From Sinotaia quadrata (taxonomy: Eukaryota > Mollusca > Gastropoda > Architaenioglossa > Viviparidae): a DNA stretch of 64,000 nucleotides. A program made the translations under genes and the position numbers. Shown in pieces: positions 40,076-51,048 of the stretch. Position 1 is the first letter of the stretch. Each line of letters opens with the position of its first letter. Location of the stretch: contig CM054183.1 of the NCBI GenBank assembly GCA_028829895.1, positions 70,617,071-70,681,070 on the forward strand, in the 5' to 3' direction. The notes below the pieces were generated by a model. The model saw only the letters and a program-made list of their open reading frames with translations. It did no database searches and had not been told where the DNA came from.

Positions 40076-41105
40076 ATTAAAAAATTGCCATAAACACAGT
40101 TGTAACTGTATGTTTTGTTATTTAAACTTGTAAAATGTTGGGATGAGGAGGTGTTATAAAACAAATGTTTAAAGCACTCAAATAATGGCTTTTATTATGT
40201 AAACTGTTTTTCTTTTAAAAAAAAAAAAAAGCAACCCACACAATAGCCTCATTTTAATTTGATGTTGCTGTTTTTCTTTTCCTATGTTTGAAATAATTCT
40301 AATATTGGTGGATGTATGTTTTGCTAAACTTATAAAACTAAGTGGTAAATGAGGGATGTTGAAAACTTAAATAAACAAGATTCATAAGCGAAACATTACT
40401 TAACTTGCTGAAAATTAAAATTAGAAGACAAAGAAATGAGACATATATGGGTTTAAAAATAGAAATGGGGGTAGATTCACTTCTGTTAAACTGGACACAC
40501 CCACACCAAGAAAGAATATTAATAAACATTTTCTGGGTAAAACCCTACAATTGGAAAAAATATTAATATTATAAATACAAATATTAATATTATTAAATAT
40601 TAGAAAGAAAAAGCAATCCAGCAGTATATGTTGATATATCGCAAAGTGAAAACTATATGAAGAATAATAGCTCTCTCGTACTTGTCTGCTGGTTGGTCGG
40701 TCGATCCATCTATCCCTCTGTCTATCTATTTAAAAGTACCTGCACGAAAACAGCAACTGTAAGGGAAAAAATAACGAATGAAAATATTGCAAATATAAAC
40801 TGAATGAGTTGTCTACCCTGGTTCATTGCTTTCAAAATTATTTTTCATATCTTGTTTCTTTTACCTTACTTTATGCATCTATACTGCTTGTTTTGTCTGC
40901 ACGTTGCCAGAAAATCAGTAGTAATATCGAGCTATAGTTATGGTTTTTTTTGCGCATGTTGCATCGTATGAGTGTTTCTATGGGGGCACCCTTAATTTTA
41001 TTTACTGTATACGGTTCAATGCAATGTTTCCTTATGATACGTTCTGTAATTTTATTTATTGGTTCATTTTAGATAAAGTTCTGCTATATCACTGGTTTTA
41101 TGTTG
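40076..41105. other. Non-coding stretch with nothing recognised
   Basis: AT-rich, with a poly-A run near 40217 and a short imperfect TCTATC tract near 40700-40725. No gene found. Confidence 0.55.
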
Positions 41106-41109
41106 CGCT

Positions 41110-41285
41110 AGAACATATATTATTAATAATAACACTAAATGTAATAAAGTACTATGCAGTGTCATACATATATTATTAATAATAACACTAACTGTAATAA
41201 AGTACTTTGCAGTATCATACATATATTATTAATAATAAGACTAACTGTAATAAAGTACTTTGCTGTTTCATACATATAGTTATAA
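41110..41285. repeat. 55-bp tandem repeat, three copies
   Basis: Units with CATATATTATTAATAATAAC and GTAATAAAGTACTTTGCAG. Confidence 0.9.
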
Positions 41286-41539
41286 AATGGAGTATGAAAA
41301 GCTCCCTAAAGGTAAAAAAGCAATATTTAACAATTATTAGAAAATAAAGGATTTGCACCTGTGAAATGTAAAGCATATATATTTGTCAAACAAGAATTTG
41401 AATTTTTCAATCATTTACACATCAAAATGGATTACTGAGTTACTCAAATAGTGTTATTGAACAAATAATAACTTATTACTATTCCAAATAAACCTTTTGC
41501 ACAATCAAGCACTTTAAGTGTTATATCAGCCCCTCATTA

Positions 41540-41745
41540 CCTAAATGTTCTATCCAATACTTTAGTGTAATACCACAATCAAATACCTTAGTGTAATACC
41601 ACAATCTAATACTTTAGTGTAATACCCAAATATAATACCTTAGTGTAATACCCAAATATAATACCTTAGTGTAATACCACAATCTAATACTTTAGTGTAA
41701 TACCACAATCTAATACCTTAGTGTAATACTATAATCTAATACCGA
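41540..41745. repeat. 26-bp minisatellite, about eight copies
   Basis: Unit like ACCACAATCTAATACTTTAG followed by TGTAAT, with small variants. Confidence 0.9.
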
Positions 41746-41864
41746 CAACTTGTTTTGTTCCTCTCATAAAAAAATGCTTTCGAAATAAATGAGTTGAAAG
41801 CAAACTTGTTCTGTTAAGACAAAACCTTGTCTTAACCTTAACCTTGTCTTGCTTCTCATAGCGA

Positions 41865-42015
41865 ACAACTGTTTGGCTTAGAGTATTAAAATGATAGGAA
41901 TTGATAGAAAGAAAAAATCTTATCGTCTATGATACATTTAATTGTTTGGCTTAGAGTATTAATATGATAGGAATTGATAGAAAGAAAAAATCTTATTGTC
42001 CACGATACATTTAAT
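41865..42015. repeat. Two-copy 75-bp direct repeat
   Basis: Both copies carry GTTTGGCTTAGAGTATTAA and GATAGGAATTGATAGAAAGA. Confidence 0.88.
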
Positions 42016-42059
42016 TTATTATCATTCACGAAACAATCCGAAAAGTACTGAACAATCAC

Positions 42060-42355
42060 GTCACCTAATAAAAGAAATTATATGCTGAGGCAACCCACGC
42101 AATAATGACTTTAGAAATGAATTGGTGACGTAAAAAAGGAAAAGAAATTATATTCTGAGGCACTCCACGCTATAATGACTTTAGAAATGAATTGGTGACG
42201 TAAAAAAGGAAAAGAAATTATATGCTGAGGCACTCCACGATATATGACTTTAGAAATGAATTGGTGACGTAAAAAAGGAAAAGAAATTATATGCTGAGGC
42301 ACTCCACGATATATGACTTTAGAAATGAATTGGTGACGTAAAAATGTAAAAGAAA
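42060..42355. repeat. About 70-bp tandem repeat, four copies
   Basis: Units contain GACTTTAGAAATGAATTGGT and GACGTAAAAAAGG. Differences between copies are few. Confidence 0.92.
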
Positions 42356-42828
42356 AAAACACAACGTACTTTACGTAATCAGCTCTTTATTGTTTGACAT
42401 CAATGTGGACCTTTAAGTTCTTTCTACATAAAGAATGTAATCGGTGATGCGACATTAAGTGTTTGCAATTACATTTCCCCAAATAAAACGACAGGAGAAG
42501 ATAAATAATACAAAGTGAGGGATAGAAAGAGAGAGAAAGACAATGAAAGGAAGACAGAATCCGGCGATAAGATAAAGAGACAGACAAAAAGATAGAGAAG
42601 CCCTAAAGCAACAGACAACGGAGCATAAAATATCTTATTTATAAAAAAAGCTTTTTGATTTTATGCTTTGTAGAGGCCATTAATTCGTCAATAAACATGT
42701 TTTTCTGTGTAGTATTTTGTCATAAAAAAGTAAATTACTGTGAAGTGTTTGCCCAGAACTCTGTCATGTTTGCGATGTGCAGCAAGTGGATTTCATTGCT
42801 TCAATTCATTTCGGATTGACACATCGAC

Positions 42829-42837
42829 TTTCGCGCC
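42829..42837. promoter_or_regulatory. Possible E2F-like site in a CpG-containing patch
   Basis: TTTCGCGCC lies in a locally GC-richer segment (about 42760-42985) that ends in a donor-like GGAAAG followed by gtaaaa on the plus strand. It could be a promoter and untranslated first exon of an unseen gene, but no coding sequence supports it. Confidence 0.15.
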
Positions 42838-42989
42838 TACAGGGAGGAAACGACAAAGATACCGTCTGTTGACTGCAACAACGACTGAATTTTTCTTTCG
42901 TTTATGACTTCTCTCTTGCTTCACCGCCGTTGACAATTTATTTTTCCCCATTTATATTCCAAATATATCCGTGGAAAGGTAAAATGAAG

Positions 42990-42990
42990 A

Positions 42991-43038
<48 letters not shown>
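42990..43038. repeat. TATC microsatellite
   Basis: About twelve perfect tetranucleotide units. Confidence 0.95.
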
Positions 43039-43614
43039 TATAAATACATTGCCATTTATATTTATTGTTATTAATTGACACAAGTCCCGATAACTTGATA
43101 GCGACTGCGACGGAAAAGAACACAACCCCTCACAACTGTCAGGAAAAAGCGTCAATTACAGTAGAGAAAGAAAAAATAACACGCTTGTATAAAAGAGATG
43201 TGAAAAACTTACACGCCTTTATCGTACTCTGTAGCTTTTTGTGGTAAACATAATGTCTCGTCACCAGACACAGGGCCGGATTAGGCCCAATTGATGCACT
43301 AAACACAGCCCAATAATGGTGCTCCCTCACACAAAACAATATCGATCATATATATATTTTTAATGATTATAAAAAAAACCCCAATGAAATTCGTGCAGAA
43401 AAACGTTGGTAAGACAGTCAAACATACTAACCCTACATATATGGGGAGACAAAAATTGTCAAAAAGTTGACTTAGATGACAGATGACGTCGTGAGACACA
43501 CAAAGACTTAAAGTGGCTGATTGGGTTTTAATAAAATAAACTACAAATAATTAAAATTTGCCGTTCTTAGAATATGCCGCTAGCCGTGTCTGTTAATCTG
43601 GGATTCCTTAAAAT

Positions 43615-44165
43615 TCAATGGCACCATACTTATAGTTTGCTAGCAAACGTGAAAAGAGGCACCATATAGTTTGCTAGCAAACGTGAAAAGAGGCACCATA
43701 CTTATAGTTTGCTAGCAAACGTGAAAAGAGGCACCATACTTATAGTTTGCTAGCAAACGTGAAAAGAGGCACCATATAGTTTGCTAGCAAACGTGAAAAG
43801 AGGCACCATACTTATAGTTTGCTAGCAAACGTGAAAAGAGGCACCATACTTATAGTTTGCTAGCAAACGTGAAAAGAGGCACCATATAGTTTGCTAGCAA
43901 ACGTGAAAAGAGGCACCATACTTATAGTTTGCTAGCAAACGTGAAAAGAGGCACCATACTTATAGTTTGCTAGCAAACGTGAAAAGAGGCACCATACTTA
44001 TAGTTTGCTAGCAAACGTGAAAAGAGGCACCATACTTATAGTTTGCTAGCAAACGTGAAAAGAGGCATTATAGTTATACTCATAGTTTGTTAGCAAATGC
44101 AAAAAGAGGCACCATACTTATAGTTTGTTAGCAAACGCGAAAAGAGGCACCATACTTATAGTTTA
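43615..44165. repeat. 38-bp minisatellite with a short variant in regular alternation
   Basis: Long units (GCACCATACTTATAGTTTGC and onward) and shorter units lacking CTTATAG-type bases follow the order long-short-long-long-short-long-long-short before a run of long units. All carry the palindrome TTGCTAGCAA. Units at the right end are diverged. Confidence 0.95.
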
Positions 44166-44278
44166 CTACTAGTAATGATGAGAAAAATGTTAAACAATTA
44201 ACAATAAACATTTAATCTAACAACAGATTATAGATAACAATGAAATCATCTAATGTCCAATTTCCTTACTGTTCTCTT

Positions 44279-44287
44279 GTGTGTGTG

Positions 44288-44386
<99 letters not shown>

Positions 44387-44399
44387 ATGCGTGCGTGCA
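44279..44399. repeat. TG then GTGC microsatellite
   Basis: A TG run of about eleven units passes into about twenty-four GTGC units (44301-44398). Alternating purine-pyrimidine throughout. Confidence 0.95.
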
Positions 44400-44981
44400 C
44401 TGACAACCTATGACAGACAATGAAATCCTCTTGAAATGTTCATTTCACTTAGATGTCCAGTACCATCGTCATTCTTCACCACCACTGCACACCCTGACCA
44501 GTCGCTGGTTCACACACAGAGGTCCCTTTCTCTCATACAAGCGGGTGGCTGATTCAGTGTAGACCAGGCATGTCAAACTGAGGGCCACATGGGTCACATA
44601 TGTTTTGTCATGAGGGCCACACACGACAACTAATTACACACATTACAACTAACTGAAGTCATTAATAAAATTTATTGCAGAATATTTTTGTTAAATTTAG
44701 AAAAATACAATGTCATACAAATGTTTTAGCAGCATTCATGAATACACAGTAATGAAGTAGTTTGACAAAAAATATAATTTTAAACTGCAACATATACTTG
44801 CAGTTTGTAACAGCAACAAATACATTGTACAAAAATTACAGCAGTTCAAAGCTGAACATTTATTTGCTACTATTCAATCATTTTTAGTGTTTTGTCCTGC
44901 GGCTTGACACCTCTTTTTGCTGACAGTTTTTGGTATATCTGGCTTAAATATCTGGACAGTTCCGACTTTGATCAGAGATGA

Positions 44982-45305
44982 TCAGTGTTGATCAGCCAGC
45001 CTTGTTCTCTGAAAAGTGTTTGTTAATTTCATAAAGGAAAATAACTGTTCACACACATAAGTAGAACTAAACATTGCCAAAATGTTTGTGGCAAACTTTC
45101 TGAAGTTTTTAAACTTTTCCGGAAGGTATGAAAGAAACCAGTAATCCCCAAGATACTTTGCTCTGAGTGTAGAATCCGACTGCACTTCTAAAAGTTCCAT
45201 CTGCAGGCTTTCTTCTGCCTTGGCAACATCAAAGATGCTGAGAATAATCAAACTGATGACAACCAGCGTCTGTGTAGAATGGAACATCGGTGAATGATTG
45301 TTCAT
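44982..45305 (-). pseudogene. hAT transposase C-terminal dimerisation fragment
   Basis: Contains LPEKFKNFRKFATNILAMFS and YVCEQLFSFMKLTNTFQRTR, the hAT C-terminal dimerisation signature. About 80 bp separate it from the upstream piece, compared with several hundred codons in intact relatives. Confidence 0.85.
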
Positions 45306-45382
45306 ATCTTCCTACAGCTGTCTGAAGTGACGGTGGTTGAGAGCACGGCCCTCTGATATAGTTCGTTGTCTTCGTGACTAAG

Positions 45383-45946
45383 CTAAGCATGATCCGATTT
45401 TAAAATCTTTGAAAACAAATTTTGCTGATGAATAATACAGTGAAAGTGTCCGAATGATGTATATGGATGCAAGTTTTCTAGTTTTGTTCGTATCTTTGCA
45501 TCAATACCATTATGTCTGCCAACCATATTCGCAACACCCTCAGTAGATAAGCATTCAAGTTTACTCAAATCAAAACCATAGTCATGCAGAACCTGCTCGA
45601 CTTTCTCAAAGATGTCCTGGATTGTAGTGTCATGCATGGGGACCAGTTCAATCAGTTCTTCATAAATATTAAATTCAATGTCACAGGCCTTGATGAAGAC
45701 TGCAAGCTGTGCTATTCCACTGATGTTAACGGTCTCATCAATAGCGATAGAAAAATATTCAAACTTTGATGATACAGCCTTCAAATCACTTGGCATTTCA
45801 TCAATCCATTCAGCAACAGTGTTCCTGGTTAATGAAATGTCTTTGAATAAGTGTGTTTTCTCTGGACATACAATTTTGGCTGTTTTTACAAGGCATTGCT
45901 TTACGAAATCTCCTACACTGTAAGATTGCCTACTCATGGCGATCAT
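45383..45946 (-). pseudogene. hAT transposase fragment (GTF2IRD2-like), N-terminal half
   Basis: 187 codons in the same frame as the zinc finger: VKTAKIVCPEKTHLFKDISL, then FSIAIDETVNISGIAQLAVF with the catalytic-core aspartate context IDET, and CLSTEGVANMVGRHNGIDAK. This is the pattern of GTF2IRD2 or SCAND3-type domesticated and free hAT transposases. It ends where a deletion removes most of the insertion domain. Confidence 0.85.
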
Positions 45947-46012
45947 TCAGTTGAGTTCATAGCTTGCAGGAACGGATGTGACATCCCCTTTTTGAATTTT
46001 CGTGAAACAGGT

Positions 46013-46222
46013 CTATTGTTGTGTCAAGTTAGCCTTCAATTCCTTGAATCTTGAAACACGCATTGGGCCTTCATATTTATCGTAAGATCGATGGCTCCTT
46101 TCATAATGTCTTTTCAAGTTGTACTCTTTTGGCATGGCGAAGCAGTTGTTGCAAATTATACAATGTGTCTTTCTGTTCACTGTTGTGCAAAAATACTGTA
46201 ATTCCCATATTTCTTGAAACAC
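46013..46222 (-). pseudogene. hAT zinc-finger N-terminal fragment
   Basis: CIICNNCFAMPKEYNLKRHY followed by ERSH gives a C-x2-C ... H-x4-H zinc finger of the BED-like kind that starts GTF2IRD2- or ZBED-type hAT proteins. An in-frame TAG (46013-46015) ends it; the frame then continues without shift to a TGA (45947-45949) just before the next piece. Confidence 0.7.
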
Positions 46223-46429
46223 TCGCCTTCTTCGTTCAATTTCCTTTTTATCTTACTGGAGGAGCACTATCCATTTTAAAAGTAAATACGTTTGAACTTT
46301 TTAAAGAAAGTTTTCTGTTTACAACTGGTAATGACCTGCGCTTGATTCACCAACGTTAAAAGTGGCCAAAACTCGCACAAAAACGTTCCAATCGAAAAAT
46401 TGCGTTTTTTAAAAAAAAAAGTATATTAC

Positions 46430-46520
46430 CAGATAAAATTGCGTTGTTTTTTTAAAATGTATATTACCAGATAAAATTGCGTTGTTTTTTTAAAATGTAT
46501 ATTACCAAGATAAAATGTGG
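46430..46520. repeat. Two-copy 42-bp repeat inside the hAT element
   Basis: Copies of GTATATTACCAGATAAAATT and TGCGTTG, with a third partial copy. Situated between the zinc-finger piece and the right end. Confidence 0.85.
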
Positions 46521-46844
46521 TCGCGCTGTAGAAACCTTTGTGCAGGCCGCAGTTGTGCTTGTAAAAGGCCGCATGCGGCCCGCGGGCCACATGTTTGACA
46601 TGCCTGGTACTGTAGACCCAACATATAACCGCAGCCAAGTCGATAGTGTAAAAATAATTTTACCGGTAGGCCTATCCGATACTGAACACAATGCGGATTT
46701 TCCCCAAGTTTCCTCTCTAATATTTTTCTATCTTACCGTTAGATTTCTTACCGATTTCTGGAATAAAATTATAATTAAAATGCAACTATTAGAAATGGTA
46801 CTCAATCATATTCAAACAATTGAACAGAAAGAATACAAGTTAAC

Positions 46845-47030
46845 ATATCAGTCTCACTGATGTCAAGTTGTGACTGCCATACAAGTTAACAAAACAGCTC
46901 ACTAATGTTAAGTTGTGACTGCCGTACAAGTAAACATAATTGATATTTAGTTGTACTCTCCGTAGAGAGTTTTAACATAACAGTCTCACTGATATTAAGT
47001 TGTGACTGCCAGAGAGGGTTTTCAACTTAA
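46845..47030. repeat. Degenerate about 55-bp repeat
   Basis: Three or four units with AAGTTGTGACTGCC and ACAGTCTCACTGAT. Confidence 0.75.
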
Positions 47031-47084
47031 GCTCCTTCTAGCTCTGGAGGGACCGTCTCCTAGATACCCTGTTTAAAGTGAATG

Positions 47085-47265
47085 TTCATATAACAAAATA
47101 TCTTCTTTCAAATAAACGTTTCTATAATAAGGTACATTCTTCATATAACAAAATATCTTCTTTCAAATAAACGTTTCTATAATAAGGTAAATTCTTCATA
47201 TAACAAAATATCTTCTTTCAAATAAACGTTTCTATAATAAGGTACAGTCTTCATATAACGAGATA
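47085..47265. repeat. About 60-bp tandem repeat, three to four copies
   Basis: Units with TTCATATAACAAAATATCTT and ACGTTTCTATAATAAGGTA. Confidence 0.92.
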
Positions 47266-47621
47266 CTTTCTTGAAGTAAAGATAACTCTTCATTTGTAAC
47301 TTTCATATACCTCCTATGTTCATCATATAAATAGTAATTATAATTCTTCAATACGTTACAAATTAATAACAGCGAAATCCCCCTTTCAAAACAATTTTCA
47401 AAATCCGAGAAGTTCAATTCTCATGCCAACCTATACCCCTAAAATACTACAGTGAAGTGTTTAAAAGAACAAGACTTTCCCTGCACGTGCGCACACACAC
47501 AAGCAACGCTCTCTCTCTCACACACACACACGCACAAGTAAAAACCTATGACCTTCAAAGTTCGATTTTACCGTCTCTATAATCTCGTGATATGCCAGCA
47601 CACTGATTCAGTCATCTTCAC

Positions 47622-47691
47622 CTTGTCTCCAGTCAATGAGAAATAAAAATAGCACCCTTTCAAGTAATCATCTTCAATGTAATACTCGTTC
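47622..47691 (-). CDS. Possible 70-bp exon of an unknown gene
   Basis: On the minus strand a strong acceptor (tttttctttttcag) is followed by an open 70-bp segment encoding NEYYIEDDYLKGCYFYFSLT and GDK, then a donor gtgaag. The peptide has an ordinary protein composition, unlike the surrounding DNA. I do not recognise the family, and no neighbouring exon was found to join it, so it may be a chance frame. Confidence 0.3.
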
Positions 47692-47886
47692 CTGAAAAAG
47701 AAAAATCTCATTAACACTTTATCCGGTTTTAACCTCACAGGAAGACGCCATCCATGATAGAATAATACCATCAAATAATGACTACATTGTTTAATTTAGA
47801 ATTGAAATGTGCATAAATAATTTAAATGTATTATAATTAAAAGTAGTTAATGATTATTGGTCACACACAAAATAATGTGTGGTGTA

Positions 47887-47888
<2 letters not shown>

Positions 47889-47928
<40 letters not shown>
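47889..47928. repeat. TG microsatellite
   Basis: About nineteen TG units. A shorter CA tract lies at 47496-47535. Confidence 0.95.
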
Positions 47929-47929
<1 letters not shown>

Positions 47930-48019
47930 AAAGCATTATTTTTCCCGCGGTGAAGTGTGGTGCCACTGACACCTCATACAAACTTTCTGCTGATCTTTAA
48001 TATATAATTAATTTGTATT

Positions 48020-48170
48020 ATCTGATAGTGATAAAGAAACCAAAGGTAAAACAATCAATAATAATAAATATGGTAGTGATAAAGAAACCAAAGGTAAAAC
48101 AATCAATAATAATAAATCTGGTAGTGATAAAGAAACCAAAGGTAAAACAATCAATAATAATAAATATGAC
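48020..48170. repeat. About 48-bp tandem repeat, three copies
   Basis: Units with TAGTGATAAAGAAACCAAAG and AACAATCAATAATAATAAAT. Open on both strands because of the unit composition, not because it is coding. Confidence 0.92.
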
Positions 48171-48328
48171 GATAATACTGATCATTGCAGATCCGATTCT
48201 GTTAGTCGAGTAAAGGCAAGGAATAAGTCTGAAAGAAAGACGAAGAAAAGAGAAAAGGAAATAAAAGAGGGAAAAGGAAAAGATGAGAAAAGAACAAAGA
48301 AAGAATGAAATGTACAAAACATACAAGG

Positions 48329-48333
<5 letters not shown>

Positions 48334-48393
<60 letters not shown>

Positions 48394-48497
48394 AAGGCAC
48401 TGTGATTTAGAAAGAAAGAAAGAAAGAAAGAAAGAGAGAAAGAAAGAAAGAGAAAAAGAAAGAAAGAAAGAAAAAAGAAACAAACAAACAAACAAAG

Positions 48498-48528
<31 letters not shown>

Positions 48529-48670
48529 ATTTTTAAAAAAACCAAGGAGGAAGGAATGACAAATGAAAAGATTGAAAAGAAAATAGGAAGAGATGAATCC
48601 AAGAGCAGGAAAGATAGGGTGAAAGAGGAAAAAAGTAAGCAAGAGAAAGAGAGAGAGAAAAAAGAAATGC
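48334..48670. repeat. Purine-rich GA and GAAA microsatellite block
   Basis: GA runs (48334-48390, 48497-48522) and GAAA runs (48410-48475) in a strand-asymmetric purine tract that continues less perfectly to about 48670. Several long open frames here read Ser-Leu-Phe or Arg-Glu-Lys runs and are artefacts. Confidence 0.95.
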
Positions 48671-48840
48671 TGAGAAAGTGTCAAGAAACTATAGTGCTAG
48701 TAGTAGAGAATGTTAACAATATGGAAACATTGATTGCATATAGATACATTTGTGAGACGTGTTCTTTTGATGATACTTTGCTCAAATGAACTTGACATAA
48801 AGAAAGAGAAATATTACTTGTTTGCCTTCGTCTCCGATAG

Positions 48841-48942
48841 ATCACCAGCTCTAACCATCCTGGGAAATTAAGAAATCGACTGAGCAGCAGTTCGTCAAGT
48901 GAAGCAAGAAATCTACCAGAACTATTGGCAGTTTCAGTTTGA
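48841..48942 (+). CDS. Possible terminal exon of an unknown gene
   Basis: A pyrimidine-rich acceptor (gttcgtctccgatag-like, ending tccgatag) is followed by 33 open codons and a TGA: ITSSNHPGKLRNRLSSSSSS then EARNLPELLAVSV. Only this frame is open; the other two stop early. The Ser-rich, basic tail looks like a natural C-terminus. No upstream partner exon was identified, and the family is unknown. Confidence 0.28.
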   Translation: MTSSNHPGKLRNRLSSSSSSEARNLPELLAVSV

Positions 48943-49439
48943 ATATAAGAAAATATATATTTTAATTTTTGTAATGTCCATCACCACACTTTCAATTTCT
49001 GTTTCTATCTGTCTGTCTGTCTGCCTCTCTCTCATTTACTAACATTAACGTATATTTTTTCCTGCTTACAGGAGTAATTATATTCGACTTTCTCTTTGCA
49101 TTACAATAATATTATTCAAATATTTATTTAACGCTACAATAAGAGATTTTAATTCCATTATTAACAGAACGGTAACTTAAGTTTGGTCATTTTTAGTACA
49201 TGTTTTGGATTACTGGATATTAGTTCTATTTCCGGACATTAAAAGACTGAAAGTTTTACACCTCACTGACCTTTGAGTTGCTGTATCAGTGATGTTTGTT
49301 TTACTGTTTCCACTATTGAGTACTTGTACAACAGAGACGAGATACATACATAAACCATTAACATTATGAATAAATAATTAATTTGAATAAATACTAAGAT
49401 ACTAGCCATACTCACTGTTGATAGTGTAGCTAATAAATA

Positions 49440-50370
49440 CTCAGATGCTAACAGTGGATGGTATGGCTAGTTAATATTCAGAAAGTAACAGTGCGTTGTA
49501 TGGCTAGTTAATATTCAAAGAGTAACTGCGTTGTATGGCTAGTTAATATTCAGAAAGTAACAGTGCGATGTATGGCTAGTTAATATTCAGAAAGTAACAG
49601 TGCGTTGTATGGCTAGTTAATATTCAGAAAGTAACAGTGCGTTGTATGGCTAGTTAATATTCAGAAAGTAACAGTGCGTTGTATGGCTAGTTAATATTCA
49701 GAAAGTAACAGTGCGTTGTATGGCTAGTTAATATTCAGAAAGTAACAGTGCGTTGTATGGCTAGTTAATATTCAAAAAGTAAGAGTGGAAGGTATAGCTA
49801 GTTAATATTCAGAAAGTAAGAGTGGAAGGTATAGCTTAGTTAATATTCAGAAAGTAAAAGTGGAAGGTATAGCTAGTTAAAATAAGAGTGGAAGGTATAG
49901 CTAGTTAAAGTAAGAGTGGAAGGTATAGCTAGTTAAAGTAAGAGTGGAAGGTATAGCTAGTTAAAGTAAGAGTGGAAGGTATAGCTAGTTAAAGTAAGAG
50001 TGGAAGGTATAGCTAGTTAATATTCAGAAAGTAAGAGTGGAAGGTATAGCTAGTTAAAGTAAGAGTGGAAGGTATAGCTAGTTAAAGTAAGAGTGGAAGG
50101 TATAGCTAGTTAAAGTAAGAGTGGAAGGTATAGCTAGTTAAAGTAAGAGTGGAAGGTATAGCTAGTTAAAGTAAGAGTGGAAGGTATAGCTAGTTAAAGT
50201 AAGAGTGGAAGGTATAGCTAGTTAATATTCAGAAAGTAAGAGTGGAAGGTATAGCTAGTTAAAGTAAGAGTGGAAGGTATAGCTAGTTAAAGTAAGAGTG
50301 GAAGGTATAGCTAGTTAAAGTAAGAGTGGAAGGTATAGCTAGTTAAAGTAAGAGTGGAAGGTATAGCTAG
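49440..50370. repeat. 37-bp minisatellite grading into a 28-bp version
   Basis: Left part: about nine 37-bp units (GTATGGCTAGTTAATATTCA core). Right part: about eighteen 28-bp units (AGAGTGGAAGGTATAGCTAG core) that lack the TATTCAGAA stretch, with a long unit reappearing at about 50010 and 50222. Confidence 0.95.
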
Positions 50371-50379
50371 TGTGACACT

Positions 50380-50745
50380 CTGGCACCTTTCACTCGCTAT
50401 GATTACTATTTATTAATTAACATCACTTAACTAATTACAAGTGATAAAGAATCATAATTTATAGTTATTAGTAATTCTCCCATAAAAGTATTAAAACCAA
50501 TATGTCTCCCACGTGGCGGATTATAAAGGTGTCGTAAATCTCTACTCTTTAAACAATAATAAGATAGACGTTTTACTGTCAAATAATGTTCTGCAGGTAG
50601 AAACCTCTTACTAAAGGAGCAATAAAAATCCGTCTTTTATTTACATTTAACGAGCCCACCCCCCTCTACCCACTATTATTCCAACATAAGTTTTAATATA
50701 TGCGCAAAGTTAATAAATTTATAAAATCAATAATCAAATATACAT
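50380..50745 (+). mobile_element. Dispersed repeat family A, copy 3 (left part only)
   Basis: Matches the left block of copies 1 and 2: CTAATTACAAGTGATAAAGA, CTTACTAAAGGAG, AACGAGCCCACCCCCCTCTA and AAATCAATAATCAAATATAC in the same order. It stops where a GC-rich segment begins (about 50745). Confidence 0.65.
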
Positions 50746-51048
50746 GAATATGTTCTGGGCTCAGTTGTGGTTCTTCCGCTCACTCACCCCAGAAGCCGCA
50801 AGAGATCTTTGATCTTCTCAACGTTCACGGTCTTGGTCTGCTTCTGGGGGATCCCCACAGCCTAGCGGTGCGTCCGAGGTGGAGGGCAGGAGGGCTGGCG
50901 GAAGGGGGTGAAGCAGGTAGCACCTATTTGGCGCACACCCTCAACCGCCCTCCGACGGTGGGGAGCCGAAACCGCCTTTAACCTCTTGGCTCAGGTGGTG
51001 GTGGTGGTTACGCTAGCAAATTTTTTTACGTCACCACTGGAGCTTTCA
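50746..51048 (-). other. GC-rich segment of unknown origin
   Basis: About 300 bp that are much richer in GC than the surroundings, joined to the 72-bp repeat at 51050. Short minus-strand frames (KADQDRERxx-like and HHHHH-like readings) are interrupted by stops. It may be a piece of a retroelement leader or of an unrelated gene; I cannot identify it. Confidence 0.35.

Larger units (their letters stand above)
44565..46606 (-). mobile_element. Decayed hAT transposon, about 2 kb
   Basis: Ends CAGGCATGTCAAACTGAGGG (left) and GTTTGACATGCCTG (right) form terminal inverted repeats of hAT type. Flanks GTGTAGAC (44557-44564) and CTGTAGAC (46610-46617) would be an 8-bp target duplication with one mismatch if three bases were added at the right end. 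The coding pieces inside are on the minus strand: a zinc finger, a transposase N-half and a C-terminal dimerisation region. The middle is missing. Confidence 0.88.

Noticed and set aside
42360..42600. Frame of 66 codons on the minus strand next to a four-copy array
   Set aside because: Ser-Leu-rich reading of purine-rich DNA with no motif or splice support.
43268..43330. Transposon end, phrase GGGCCGGATTAGGCCCAATT
   Set aside because: It resembles a terminal repeat of some hAT-like elements, but no matching second end or coding part was found.
43615..44165. CRISPR-like regular repeat
   Set aside because: Units follow each other without unique spacers and the context is eukaryotic; it is a minisatellite.
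46477..46860. 127-codon plus-strand frame
   Set aside because: It crosses the right end of the hAT element into flanking DNA, and no domain is recognisable.
48018..48684. Long open frames reading Ser-Leu-Phe or Arg-Glu-Lys runs on both strands
   Set aside because: They are translations of GA and GAAA microsatellites and a 48-bp repeat; low-complexity tracts are open in several frames at once.
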